A stretch of 64,000 nucleotides of DNA from Diphasiastrum complanatum (Eukaryota; Streptophyta; Lycopodiopsida; Lycopodiales; Lycopodiaceae), in assembly GCA_029204225.1 (NCBI GenBank), contig CM055101.1:34539683-34603682 (forward strand), in the 5' to 3' direction. The notes beneath the pieces were generated by a model that was given only the letters and a program-made list of their open reading frames with translations, was not told the DNA's origin and searched no databases. Shown here piece by piece: positions 11,907-22,739 of the stretch. A program made the position numbers and the translations under genes. Each line of letters begins with the position of its first letter. Positions within the stretch are counted from its first letter, which is position 1.

Positions 11907-12394
11907 TTTCTGGTGCATCATATGAGTTCACCAAAGGTTGCGAAAATGCTGAAACCAGCATGTACATTTTTGCGAAAATGCTGAAACATGACACCTTCGC
12001 ACCTTGAATGGACTTTTGTTGTTGAGGACTATTGTCTAGAACCCAATAGTTAAAGAATAAGATTAACTAATTGTTTGTTCATACACGAAAGCATCGAACG
12101 TCTCTCGAATCTTTGCTGACAACTTAATCAGTCAGAGTGTAGTACATTCATGCTACTTTGATAACATCTGATCTGTTGTTCTGCAAATTATCATCACCAT
12201 GCGCACTATAAAAATAAAAGTTGGTTACTTATAAAATATCTATTTGACAACCAGAATAACACCCGACTCCACTACATTCGAATAAGTCAGAACTGTATCA
12301 ATTAATCATCTTTTAAGTGCTATCCTCTTGGGGTTCGACATTAAATAATATACAAATCTATCATTTCTTTGTTGGTATATCACGACAGACATCC
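11907..12394. other. Gypsy 3' region, no gene
   Basis: Non-coding sequence between the integrase tail and a copia gag. It contains a 22 bp-scale duplication (gcgaaaatgctgaaac near 11940 and 11972) and ends with cctcttggggttcgaca, a phrase common near the ends of gypsy LTRs. A degraded 3' LTR is likely, but its limits cannot be set. Confidence 0.35.
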
Positions 12395-13293
12395 ATGGGT
12401 TCATTTGTCTTGGATCACGGTGAGAGGTTAACATCTTCCAATTATGCTATTTGGAAGATAAGAATGGAATCATTATTGGTTCTTCAAAATGTAATGGACA
12501 TTGTGTCAGGAGTTGAGGTTGAACCTGAAGGTGTTAATGAGGCAGCTCAAACATTCAAGAAGAGATTCAAGATTGCTCTTCATTTTATTAAAATGAATGT
12601 GTCCAATGAAGTGTTAAGAGAAATTAGTTCTTGCACCTCAGCCAAGGAGCTTGGGACATCCTTAAGACAATTTATGGAGCAAAGAACACATCAAGACTAC
12701 TCACACTTAGATATCAAATATTCCTAATCTATCAAAGAGTTGATGAGGGTGCTTCAAACTATGTCATGAGAGTTAAAGATCTTCACAAACAATTAGCATA
12801 TATTGGAGATGCTCTAAAGAACAATGGACTTGTTCAAGTAGTCCTTAGCCATGCAATCATGGTCAAGGAAGTTGGATTACCAAAATCTATGGCAAAGGAG
12901 CTGCAACCTTGTGAAGCATGTGTTTTGGCCAAAGCTCAAAGAAGACCTTTTACAAGATCCAACATTAAGACTCATCAAACACTTGAGCTCATGCATTCAA
13001 ATGTTCACTTTTCTTCTTCCAAGAGCAAAGGAGGAGCAATATGTTTTGTGTCCTTCATAGATGATTACACAAGATTTTATTAAATTTATCTTTTATCTTC
13101 TAAAGCCATGGTGTTTGATGTCTTCCTTACATTCAAAGCATATGTTGAAAAGCAATTTTCTATTAAACTAAAAGTTTTGAGATGTGATAGTGGAGGTGAT
13201 TATACCTCTAATAAGTTTAATAACTATTGTGAGCAAGAAGGAATACACAGAGTTTTCATGTTCTTATACTCCTCAATAGAATGGAGTTGCTGA
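12395..13293 (+). pseudogene. Copia gag fused to integrase, internally deleted
   Basis: The start at 12395 gives MGSFVLDHGERLTSSNYAIW, a typical copia gag N-terminus (UBN2/DUF4219-like). The gag continues with a frameshift near 12650 through NTSRLLTLRYQIF and VMRVKDLHKQLAYIGD to LVQVVL at about 12846. There it jumps to a copia pre-integrase and integrase stretch: CEACVLAKAQRRPFTRS, FVSFIDDYTRFY, a stop at 13081, then FKAYVEKQFSIK and RCDSGGDYTS. The zinc knuckle and protease are gone, so a deletion fused gag to integrase. The relic then runs into a duplicated gag patch. Confidence 0.8.
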
Positions 13294-13310
13294 AAGAAAA
13301 AATATTGCTA

Positions 13311-13364
13311 CAAGACTACTCACACTAAGATATCAAATATTCCTAATCTATCAAAGAGTTGATG
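13311..13364 (+). repeat. 54 bp copy of upstream gag sequence
   Basis: This patch repeats 12692-12745 with one substitution (53 of 54 by eye). It sits between the end of the forward integrase fragment and the start of a reverse-strand gag fragment. Out-of-place short copies of this sort are a mark of template switching during reverse transcription or replication repair. Confidence 0.85.
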
Positions 13365-13913
13365 TTGATCAAAGTGTCCTTTCTTCCCACAAAAGAAACA
13401 CTTCAACTTTGCTTTGTTCTGTTGCTTCCCTTTGGAGGTAGATGCTCCATCCTTTGCCTCGGCCTCCTTGCCTTGGATCTTCTTGAAAGGATGAGACTTC
13501 TTCTTGGCTTTACATGTGAAGTTTGCTTTCTCATCACATTATGTAGTGATAGGGACCCCATTCTTGTTTTGAGGTGTAGAATCCTACTCTCCTCGGCCAC
13601 AAGAACATTATGCAATTTTTCAATTGATGGAGGTTGGTCTTGAATAGCAAAAGGTTGAACTAGATTAGAGAACTCATCTCCTAATCCATTCAAGATTACT
13701 TGTACTAGTTCATTATCTTGGATCTTCTCTCCTATAGATCCCAATTCTTTGTTCAAGGATTTTATCCTTAGGACATACTCTTGTCCATTTTCTCCACTTT
13801 CTCTCATGCTTCGCAATATCAAGTTTCTTAGCATAAGCACTCTTGAACTGTTATTGGATTCATAAATGTTCTTTAGTGAATCCCAAGCCTCTTTTGATGT
13901 GGTCATTAGAGGA
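13365..13913 (-). pseudogene. Copia gag, middle and zinc knuckle (reverse strand)
   Basis: Reading down from 13913 gives TTSKEAWDSLKNIYESNNSSRVLMLRN, YVLRIKSLNKELGSIGEKI, LVQVILNGLGDEFSNLVQ and SVLVAEESRI-like blocks of the copia gag (UBN2) domain, interrupted by a frameshift near 13500. A zinc knuckle CFFCGKKGHFD lies at about 13368-13402 in a different frame. The fragment is the continuation of 14282-14517, from which it is separated by an inserted element. Confidence 0.8.
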
Positions 13914-14281
13914 GTTTTGTGCTCCAAAAAGACCCTTTAAAAATTCGTGCAAGATGTAGTTTATATTGTTAAAATATTATAACAATAATACTTTTGACTT
14001 GGCATAACTTTTTAATTGTAGCTCAGAAGTATGTCATCTAACATATCATTGGAAAGCCCTTGTCGCGCTTTTTCAATGCACCAAACTCCGCTAAATTCGG
14101 ACTTACCACTAAAAAGTTATGCCAGTTTTAGTGTGGAATCAAAATGTGGACTCAAAAAGTTACGTTACGTAGATTTCAAATTTGAGTGTTTTGATTGGTC
14201 CATGTGTAAGAAAAAATTGAGAAAAAATATAAAAAGAATCTTTACAAAGTGTCTTTTTTGGATTTAGAACTCCTGTAATGT
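13914..14281. mobile_element. Small TIR element inserted in copia gag (MITE-like)
   Basis: Removing this 368 bp segment joins ...VASCT to TSKEAW... and restores the gag reading frame exactly, so it is an insertion. Its ends are inverted: about 31 bp on each side match at roughly 22 positions (cattagaggag at the left, cattacaggag as the complement of the right). A target duplication is very short, GT or T. Inside is an exact 15 bp inverted repeat, tggcataacttttta at 14000-14014 against its complement at 14110-14124. No transposase is encoded. The superfamily is not identified. Confidence 0.65.
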
Positions 14282-14517
14282 ACAAGAAGCCACCTCCTTC
14301 AAGAGGTCATTGCTTACATTTAACTTCAAGCAATGCAGGGCCTCTTCTTGTATTTTAGTTATTCTTGGGGAGCTTGAGGCTCTTCCTCAACTCCTAAGAC
14401 AATATCAAAGAGATCATGAACCACTAGTAGTGATTCCATTCTTACTTTTCAAATGGAATAGTTTGTGGAAGTTAGTTTCTCACTAGATTCTAACATATAT
14501 CCACCCATGGATGTCAT
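14282..14517 (-). pseudogene. Copia gag N-terminus (reverse strand)
   Basis: Starting near 14509 the reverse strand reads MTSMGGYMLESSEKL, then a stop in place of the Trp of the NYSIWK motif, then VRMESLLVVHDLFDIVLGVEEEPQ. After frameshifts it gives HCLKLNVSNDLLKEVASC up to 14282. It belongs to the same gag as 13365-13913. The stops and frameshifts mark it as dead. Confidence 0.75.
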
Positions 14518-15104
14518 TTTGAATGAAAGCCTATGAGACACTCAAAGTTCTCTTGATAAGGTGTGATCTAAGATAGATTTCTAGCTTTCAAGAAGCTTCT
14601 AATCTCGACCCAATCAATCCTAGTTCAACTTGGATGATGTTATAATAGATCAACTACAAATATCCTAGCAATGAAGATAAGCTCTACATCAATTTGAAAG
14701 TGAAAAGCGCTTGGAGTTACATCCCGGTGGGAGTGCTATTTTTTCAAGGGAATTTTTGGAGTTGGATTCACGAATTTTGGTTTGAAGCATGCTAGTCAAA
14801 TTGTGGTAAAGTGCACTTCTATGATTTGGATGTAGATGCTGAAAATTAGTGTGAATTCATTCATAGAAATTTTGTTTCTTGAAGGAAGCTTTCAATGTGT
14901 GTAGAGTGATTCACATGTGTGAATCAAGAGGCTTATAGCTTGGGATCTGCATTCTAAGTGAGGTGTTAATGACATGCAAAGTCCATTAATGTTCATGGTG
15001 TTGGATTCAAGCTGTTTTAGCTATATTGTTAGATTGATTCTGGATAGAAGTTTTGATTGTCGTGAATATAGCTCATCATCACTATCACTAGTATAAAAAT
15101 ATTA
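14518..15104. mobile_element. Probable copia LTR/leader debris
   Basis: No coding sequence. A palindromic tcacatgtgtga at 14911-14922 matches the motif found in the copia LTRs of this window, and the segment lies just upstream (reverse-strand sense) of a gag start, so it is probably leader or LTR. No boundaries could be set. Confidence 0.35.
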
Positions 15105-15262
15105 CTTCTTGTTGTCCTTGAGGCTCCTCCTCAAGTCCTAGTACAATGTCCATTACATACTAGAGTATAAGAATAGACTCCATTCTAAACATCCAGATTG
15201 AATAATTGGAGGTGTTTAATCTTTCACTAGCTTCTAAGAGATAACCTCCCACAGATGCCATT
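15105..15262 (-). pseudogene. Second copia gag N-terminal fragment (reverse strand)
   Basis: The reverse strand gives MASVGGYLLEASERL, NTSNYSIWMFRMES, a stop, and MDIVLGLEEEPQGQQ: the first ~55 residues of a copia gag distinct from the one at 14282-14517. Nothing coding follows on either side. It is a short relic, perhaps from a tandem or nested copy. Confidence 0.7.
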
Positions 15263-16119
15263 AAAGTGAAGATTACTTGTAAATAGAAAAAAAATGTATG
15301 TTGCTTTCTTTTTCACTATAGGACTCACAAAGAGGGTGTACTACCAATTCCTATGTAAAATCTTGCAATAGAATTTGAGATAGATCTCAAATATCCTACC
15401 AATGCAATACAAACTAGATCGACCTCTCAAATACATTGGAGTATAGGCAAATTTTGGTTCTACCTTCCTTTGGCACGAGTGGAATGCTCAAAAGAGAACA
15501 AAATTGACTCAAATACAATTAGTTTGTATGAAACAATATGTCAAACAAGCCAAAATTTTGACTATATCTCAAGTTTGGTAGATTGGTATACACAAGGCAT
15601 GAATTTTGAATCAAGCAATCAATATGATCAAATCAAAACGTGTCCACTCGGGTTTTGGGTCTCTTTCTACCCCCTCTTTAAGATCTTAAAACTCTTGCTA
15701 GGCTCATCAGAATGATTTGAAATAGATTGCAATGGAAAGTAGACTCTTCTAGCTTTCCAAGAAGCTATTATGTCACTATCTTTGGATCTAACATCAAGGA
15801 GATAAAGGAGATTGAAGTACTCTGATTTTCACAAGTGTGAACTGTCAGAATCCCATACAATAAGTATTCAGATCTGAAAATCTCAATTCTAATCTTGTTG
15901 ATTAAAAAACTATTCAAGAATAGATAATAGAAAATGGAAAACAGTGTGACAGAGGATATGTGAACTACATGCATGTATATATTGTCAAAACCCTTCCTCT
16001 TCCAACTATTGAGTGGATTCCATAAAACCTTCCAATCCCTGACCGCTCGGCTACATTGATGCATCTATGGTCTAAAACAGGCATCATGAGCTTGGTATAA
16101 GAAGCTCAACGGCCTTCTA
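15263..16119. other. No gene recognised
   Basis: Non-coding sequence before the 5' LTR of the young copia element. Just before the LTR (16091-16119) the words gcttggtat and agaag echo the start of the 3' LTR at 20214-20281, so the missing first 68 bp of the 5' LTR may survive here in a degraded form. Confidence 0.35.
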
Positions 16120-16859
16120 TGTGGAGGATGTTGTAAAGTAAATAAAAATGTCTGATATAGGGGTCTCATATAATCTCATAGTCAAGCATTTAGGTGTAGG
16201 ATGTTGATAGGGTCAAATTTGGCATAGATGGCAAATTATCCATTTCCACTTGTAATGCCACTATTGAGCCAAAATAGAGTAGGAGGCCAAACTTGTGCCA
16301 ATTAGAGTGTAGACAAGTGTAATGCATTTGTTTGATGAAGTTTAAGAGGTCCAATAGGATTTAGAGGTGGAACCATGAGTGGTCCAATAGAATTTGAGGT
16401 TTGCTTGAAAATGGTCCAATAGAATTTAGAGGTGCATGGATCAATGGTCCAATAGGATTAAGAGGTGGCAAAGTGTGATCCAATCATAGTTAAGCATAGT
16501 GGTAGCTCATGAATCTACTAGTATCATTGTACTCCTCATTTTGGATCTAATTGATTTTAAGATTGAGTGGATTTTGAGTGTCATTGAATTTCTAGCTTTC
16601 TCTCTCTACCCGAGAGCTCATGATGGTTTTTCTCTCTCTACCCGAGGAGAGCAGCTTGTTTTTACTTAGAATACTTTTGGAACACTTCCCACACGTGTGA
16701 GTGAGAGTTGGAAGTGATTGAATGCATGTAGTAGTGTGTTTTTGCCATAGGATCTAAGATTGATCTTGAATCTCAATCTAGTCTTGATCTTGGTGCATCT
16801 ACACACCTTAGGAGATCACAAGTACATGTTGTGGACAATCCACACGTGTGAATTCAACA
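16120..16859 (+). mobile_element. 5' LTR of young copia element (5'-truncated)
   Basis: These 740 bp align without gaps to 20282-21021, with about six substitutions by eye. The LTR ends in AATTCAACA and is followed immediately by a tRNA-Met primer site. Compared with the 3' LTR the first 68 bp are missing or degraded. It contains two CACACGTGTG palindromes (16690-16699 and 16841-16850) and a repeated short phrase, ctctctctacccgag. The near identity points to a recent insertion. Confidence 0.9.
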
Positions 16860-16872
16860 TGGTATCAGAGCC
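16860..16872 (+). other. Copia primer-binding site (initiator tRNA-Met)
   Basis: TGGTATCAGAGCC follows the LTR without a gap. This is the usual copia primer-binding site, complementary to the 3' end of initiator methionine tRNA. Confidence 0.92.
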
Positions 16873-17615
16873 TACCTTAGGCTACCATGCATTTTGATCC
16901 ATCTAAGTGAAAAAATTTCATCAATCTTGAGCTAGAAATTGTCAAGGCCCATTTTCCTAGCTATCTTGTTCAATTTGGGATCAAAAGAGATCAAAAGGAC
17001 ATTGATTGGGTCTGACTTGGTACTGTACGGAATCAGGTGCTCAGACACGTGTGAGGAACATCCAATTTCAGTTTGTAAGTTCTCTCTCATGCTTGATCCA
17101 TTTATCTTGCTTGATAGCTTGTTTTGAAGTATTTTTGTCTAGTTTCTGATGCAATCAGTTTCGTTCCAATTGGTTGTGCCAATCAAAAGTTATAAGCTTT
17201 TGAAGAGGGTTAGGTAGGGCACTTAGACCTGGGTGGACACATTTGGTTTGGTCAAGAGATTGCTTGTTTGATCCAAAATCACAGCTGAATGCTTACCAAT
17301 CTCATCTATATGTGATCTAGGCACTATTTTGAGATCTTAGCCATCTTGTTTCATGCAATATCATTGTATTTGAGTCAAATTTGGTTTCTTAGTGTATTTC
17401 ACACGTGCTAAGAGTGTTTGATCCTAACTTTGCCCATAGTCCATCATTTGATGTGAAGTAGATCTAGTTTTGGAGATATTGAGATAGCTAGTGAGAATCA
17501 TCTCACAGTTTGTTGCAAGATCTTGCATAGGAGATGGTAGCACACCATTATTGGATCCTATAGTGAGAGAGAAGCAACATTTTTTGTTCATCACTTTTAT
17601 TTATCTCCACTTTAC
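16873..17615 (+). other. Copia leader
   Basis: About 740 bp of non-coding leader between the primer-binding site and gag. It includes further cacgtg-type words (17045-17054 and near 17401). The frame 16939-17127 has no recognisable domain. Confidence 0.6.
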
Positions 17616-18417
17616 ATGACTTCAATGAGTTCATACTTGTTGCAACCAAGTGAGAGATTGTCTACTTCCAATTATTCAATATGGAAGTTGAGGATGGAGT
17701 CCATCATGATACTCCAAGATGTGATGGACATTGTACTTGGGATTGAGGAAGAGCCTCAAGTCCTTCAAGAAGTACAAAAATACAAGAAGAGAGCTAGGAT
17801 GGCTCTCCACTACATTAAGATGAATGTCTCTAATGAGATATTGAGGGAGATTGGTGACTGTTCTACATCCAAGGAAGCTTGGGATTGTCTCAAGTCCATC
17901 TATGAGGCTAAGAACACCTCTAGGCTTCTCACTCTTAGAAATCAAATATTCCAAAGTAGTCAAAAGAGTGATGAGAGTGCATCTAATTATGTTTTGAGAG
18001 CCAAGGATATTCATAGGGAGCTTGCATGTATTGGTGACTCAATCAATCAAAGTGAGCTAGTCCAAGTCATTCTCAATGGCTTGAGAGATGAATATGACAA
18101 CCTTGTCCAATCCTATGCCATTAAGGAGGAGCTACCAAGTTTGGAGGCACTTCAAAGTGTGCTTATTTCTGAAGAATCAAGACAAGAGTACAAACTCTTG
18201 AGGATGGACAAGCTATCACTCAATCATGATGATGGCAAAGTTCTATTTGCCAAGCACAAAGAGAGGAGTAAGAAGAAACACCATCACTTCTCTAATGACA
18301 AAGCTAGAGACCAAGATGGAGAGGAGGAGGAGGATACCTCTCATGCTTCTACTTCAAATCTCAAGAAGAAGATGATCAAGTGCTTTTATTGTGGCAAGAA
18401 AGGCCATTATGCCACCA
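17616..18417 (+). pseudogene. Copia gag (young non-autonomous element)
   Basis: An open frame starting MTSMSSYLLQPSERLSTSNYSIW encodes a nearly complete copia gag. The domain order is a DUF4219-like N-terminus (about 8-25), the UBN2 region with NVSNEILREIGDCSTSKEAWDCL and LVQVILNGLRDEYDNL, a basic/acidic linker, and a zinc knuckle CFYCGKKGHYATK near residue 256. The fourth knuckle ligand (Cys) is absent because the sequence jumps to protease in another frame just after ATK. The gag is otherwise intact, so particle protein could still be made. Confidence 0.88.
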
Positions 18418-18840
18418 AGGCTCTCTTATGGCATCAAGCTTCTCCTCTTCCATCTTCAACAAGGAAGACTCATGGTATATTGATAGTGGAGCCTCTTCAC
18501 ATATGTGTGGCTCCAAGCACTTTTTTTCATCTATTATGCCTTATGATGGAGTCAAGAAGACCATATACATTGCAAGTAAGCATGAGTGCAATATTGAAGG
18601 AGTAGGGATTATTCCCTTGAAGCTTGCATCTTCTAAAGATCTCTTTCTCAACAATGTTCTTTTTGTCCCAAAGCTTACAAAGAACATCTTCAGTGTTGGC
18701 CAACTTCTTGATAGTGGCTTTGATGTCAATTTCAATATTGACAATTGTGTGATCAAGAAGGACGGTGAGATCCTTGCATATGGATCAAGATTTGAAGGCA
18801 TCTACAAATTGGATCCAAGTGAGAGTGCAAACCCTCTTGA
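18418..18840 (+). pseudogene. Copia protease and pre-integrase
   Basis: A frame shifted relative to gag reads MASSFSSSIFNKEDSW, then YIDSGASSHMCG with the catalytic D-S-G intact, then LFVPKLTKNIFSVGQL. This is the retropepsin that matures copia polyprotein, followed by the start of the pre-integrase segment. A short deletion between zinc knuckle and protease put them out of frame, so a Gag-Pol fusion cannot be made without frameshifting. Confidence 0.82.
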
Positions 18841-19590
18841 TGTTTCTTATATGTCCAATATTTCAAAGGAGGATGATCACACAAGATGCACATATCTTCT
18901 CTCTTCAAGTATTATGGTGTATGATTATTCCTTATTATTCAAAGCATATGTTGAGAAGAAATTCTCATTGAAGATCAAAGCTTTGAGGAGTATTGGAGCT
19001 CTTGAAGGAATAGCACCATATGAAGTTTTATTCAAGATGAAGCCTAAGGTTGTCACCTTAGTGAACTTGGTAGTGCTTGCTTTGCACATATTCCCTTGGA
19101 AACAAGAAGGAAGGATGATCCAAGCTCAGGGATCATGATTGGATACTCATCCATCAAGGAGGCCTTTAGTGTCTTTACACTCTCTATTTCAAAAGTGATT
19201 GTGAATAGAGATGTCACATTGCATGAAGATTCAATCTTGGAAGTGGCCGAGATCAAGGCTTCTCAAGAAGCATCACAAGTTATCTTTTTTGAAGGTATTC
19301 AAGTTATGATGGGGCCAAGGTGTGAGGAGGAGTTTCTTCTTCATATGATTTCAAGAAGATCTTCAAGATGCATGGCCGAGTCTTTATGGCTCACCTTACA
19401 TGGCAAAGAGGGGCATCTTTCATGTTGTATCTACTACAACACATTCATATATGCTTCTCTTCCTTTGCTTGAAATGCTATCTTGCTTCATTGAATTTTTT
19501 GGATCTCAAAGTTCAAGAAAAGCTATACTAGTTTTGTATGATGCTTATGGTATGGACATGTTTCTTGTCATTATTGACTTAGATTGAAAG
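18841..19590 (+). pseudogene. Integrase C-terminal remnant
   Basis: Short blocks of copia integrase remain: FKAYVEKKFSLKIKALR (about 18940), ALEGIAPYEVLFKMKPKV (about 18992-19053), then in another frame GIMIGYSSIKEAFSVFTLS and DVTLHEDSI (19131-19240), equivalent to the VFVGYS...R-DVxFxE stretch at the integrase end. The catalytic core and whole reverse transcriptase are missing. With near-identical LTRs this shows the element was already deleted when it inserted and was moved in trans. Confidence 0.7.
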
Positions 19591-20200
19591 CAAGATATTG
19601 TATTGTCAAAAGTATGCTCTTGGTTCTAGTAAGAACAAGATTGAGAGTCACTTTTTTTAAAATCATGTTTTCACATGTTTTGAGGCAAATTGTAAACTCC
19701 TCTTGAGATTAAGTGAAGCATCCAAAGTGGACACTTACATCCTTGAGAGAGTAACTAGCCTAAAAAAGATCAAGATAGTCTTTGATATCAAGATTAGATC
19801 CATCATGGATATAGTTCATTGTATGTGGACTAGTCAAGCTAGAAAGCATAATCTTGATAATCATCATTGTTTCACATCTTATGATCTTGATCTCCATGAT
19901 CCTTATGAGACTTGGAAGCCTCAGATTTCTCTATTTATGGTGCATCCATCATGCAAGTGGAACTTTCAAAGCAGATCATCATCAAGCATGGAGGAAGCCC
20001 ATGATCATAGTGGCATATTGGTGGAGCACTCTTCAAAGGCATTGGCAAGAGATCTCTACCAAAGAGATCTTATCATGGATATGGTGAGGGTGCTGCTATG
20101 ATGGATCCCTTGGCTGTTCTTCACTTCTTATGCATACCAAAGGATCCACTCAAAAAGATTTACAAACTTCTCAAGTGATCTAGTACCTTTCCAAGCTATT
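19591..20200 (+). other. Internal region of the young copia element, unrecognised
   Basis: The stretch between the integrase remnant and the polypurine tract has a 132-codon frame (19703-20101) with no recognisable domain. By position it replaces reverse transcriptase and RNase H. It may be captured sequence or heavily rearranged pol; the last part resembles the tail at 35800-36466 only in general character. Confidence 0.4.
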
Positions 20201-20213
20201 TTTTGAGGAGGAG
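20201..20213 (+). other. Polypurine tract
   Basis: The run ttttgaggaggag ends exactly at the TG that opens the 3' LTR, as expected for the plus-strand primer. Confidence 0.8.
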
Positions 20214-21021
20214 TGTGAGAAATTGGCAAAAATCTAGCTTGGTATTTTTTATGATAGAAGTTTGTAAGTGAATCTCACATGTGTGGAGGATGTTGTAAAG
20301 TAAATAAAAATGTCTGATATAGGGGTCTCATATAATCTCATAGTCAAGCATTTAGGTGTAGGATGTTGATAGGGTCAAATTTGGCATAGATGGCAAATTA
20401 TCCATTTCCACTTGTAATGCCACTATTGAGCCAAAATAGAGTAGGAGGCCAAACTTGTGCCAATTAGAGTGTAGACAATTGTAATGCTTTTGTTTGATGA
20501 AGTTTAAGAGGTCCAATAGGATTTAGAGGTGGAACCATGAGTGGTCCAATAGAATTTGAGGTTTGCTTGAAAATGGTCCAATAGAATTTAGAGGTGCATG
20601 GATCAATGGTACAATAGGATTAAGAGGTGGCAAAGTGTGATCCAATCATAGTTAAACATAGTGGTAGCTCATGAATCTACTAGTATCATTGTACTCCTCA
20701 TTTTGGATCTAATTGATTTTGAGATTGAGTGGATTTTGAGTGTCATTGAATTTCTAGCTTTCTCTCTCTACCCGAGAGCTCATGATGGTTTTTCTCTCTC
20801 TACCCGAGGAGAGCAGATTGTTTTTACTTAGAATACTTTTGGAACACTTCCCACACGTGTGAGTGAGAGTTGGAAGTGATTGAATGCATGTAGTAGTGTG
20901 TTTTTGCCATAGGATCTAAGATTGATCTTGAATCTCAATCTAGTCTTGATCTTGGTGCATCTACACACCTTAGGAGATCACAAGTACATGTTGTGGACAA
21001 TCCACACGTGTGAATTCAACA
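20214..21021 (+). mobile_element. 3' LTR of young copia element
   Basis: An 808 bp LTR begins TGTGAGAAATTGG after the polypurine tract and ends TTCAACA. Its last 740 bp are the counterpart of 16120-16859. No target-site duplication is seen: the bases after it (gttcc) differ from those before the 5' LTR (ttcta), consistent with the damaged 5' end. It has CACACGTGTG palindromes at 20852-20861 and 21003-21012. Confidence 0.9.
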
Positions 21022-21880
21022 GTTCCTACTGAACCAAATTGTAATGTCGACATAAAAAGAGTAGGAAGAAGCTTTGTGATTCTAACATTTTTTGTAGATG
21101 ACTCTCTAATTATATGAAATTCCTTGATGCAAATCAAGGATACCAAGAGTCAAATTTTTGGTAATTATGAAATCACAGATTTGGGAGAAGCGACAAAATG
21201 TCTTGGGCTATAGATCAAAAGAGATCGAATAAGCGGAATGATGCATTTGAGTCAATTAGAATACGTCGAAAAGGTGCTCAAGCAGTACTGAATGCTAGAA
21301 TGCAAAGAAAAAGCCACACCAATGATAGCTAGAGCAAAATTGTCGAAGCAAGACTGTCCACCAACGACAGACGAGGAAAGACAGAGAATGGAAGGTATAT
21401 CATACCAAAACTTGATCGATAATCTGAAATATTTAACAATCTATACCAGACTCAACTTGGCCTTCTCTGTCTATACATTGAGTCAATTCTCCTCTAACCC
21501 TAGCATAGCACATTGGCAAATGGCAAACAGAATTCTTCAATATCTGAAAGGCAACCAAAGTATGGGATTGACCTACAAAGCAGAAGAAGAATTCAAGGTG
21601 CAACACTACAGTGATGCAAGTTGGGCAAGCTGCAAAGATGACAGCAAGTCCGTAATAGGAGGATGTTTGATAGCGTGCATAGCAGCAGTCAGTTGAATAT
21701 GCAAAAAGCAAACACTTGTAGCTCAATCCTAATGCGAAGCCAAATATGTGGCAGCATCGAAGGTGGCCAATGAAGTAGCATGGTTGCAGATGATGTTGGA
21801 TGCAATTGGCATACAACAAAGAGAACCATGCACTATGATGATGGATTCTTAGAGTGCCATATATTTGTCCCAAGGTCCAA
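21022..21880 (+). pseudogene. Older copia RT/RNase H remnant
   Basis: Immediately after the young 3' LTR, reading with several stops gives FVDDSLI, YEITDLGEATKCLGL, the TPM-A-KLS block, YLTIYTRLNLAFSVYTLSQF (the TRPDI-A-V motif), HYSDASWASC (RNase H), QTLVAQS-CEAKYVAAS and EVAWLQMMLDAIG. This is the C-terminal part of a Tto1/Tnt1-like copia Pol. Numerous stops show age. The young element may have landed in this older copy. Confidence 0.8.
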
Positions 21881-22739
21881 AAGACGAAGGCAAAGTGAAG
21901 GCCAAAGGTGAAGGTCAAAGACAAAGGCGAGGCGAAGGTTGAAGGCGAAGTGCTCGACACCGAAGTGTTCGACGTTTGCCCCTACAACCAAATGCCCGAA
22001 GAGTTCGAAGTCGAAGTACCCAAAGTGCTGAAGTGAACCCCATGTCGAAACCAAAAGTCAGACAAGTCGAGCTAGCAGTTAGCAGCTCGACGAGCGTGGA
22101 GTATTGTACTATCATGCTCGACTCACTCAAAACAAAAGGAAAATACAAAATACAAATGCTCTCAACTCTTCATATCTGATTGTCATGTCATTTTCGCTGA
22201 TTGCATGCTTAGACATATGTGACCAGTAGTCGTTTGTTTAGGATCCTGCAAAATCCCAGAAGCTAGCCAAAGGAGCAACACACAAAAGAGCAACCATAAA
22301 AATTGCCCCCAAACAATCAAAAATCCACAGTTTGCCCTATGTGTCAAGGTACTGCCAAGTGGCAAGTGTTGACTGTGCATGGAATTGCATCACTAGGACA
22401 TGAGTGACACATGTCAGCCAAGTCGCTTGCCTATGTGTCAAGGTACTACCAAGTGGCAAGTGTCAACTATGCATGGAGTTAGCCATGTGTCGACGTTAGA
22501 CTTAAGGGGTGCTTGAGGATTATGCATAAGTGAGCCTAGAGAGAGGCATCCCTCATCATAATCTATGCAACAAAGGTTGGGTCGAGAAGATAAGACAACC
22601 AACTTCACCATGTTTTCCTTTTTTATGTTTGTACATGTAGGGAAATCAATTGGAATTGAAGTTTCATATCAATGTGCACAAGATATGCGAAGTATTGAGT
22701 GAAGTTTCAGATCAGGAATCTAACAACACTTTTGAGTTC
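21881..22739. other. Degraded element end with short repeats
   Basis: No gene. From 21886 to about 21960 the sequence is a degenerate run of gaaggc/aaaggt words. A 52 bp phrase starting ctatgtgtcaaggtact occurs twice, near 22337-22385 and 22431-22480. This is probably the 3' end or LTR of the copia relic just upstream. Confidence 0.4.

Noticed and set aside
19703-20101. 132-codon frame near the end of the young copia element as a captured host gene
   Set aside because: No domain is recognisable, and length alone is weak evidence. It is listed only as an unrecognised internal region.
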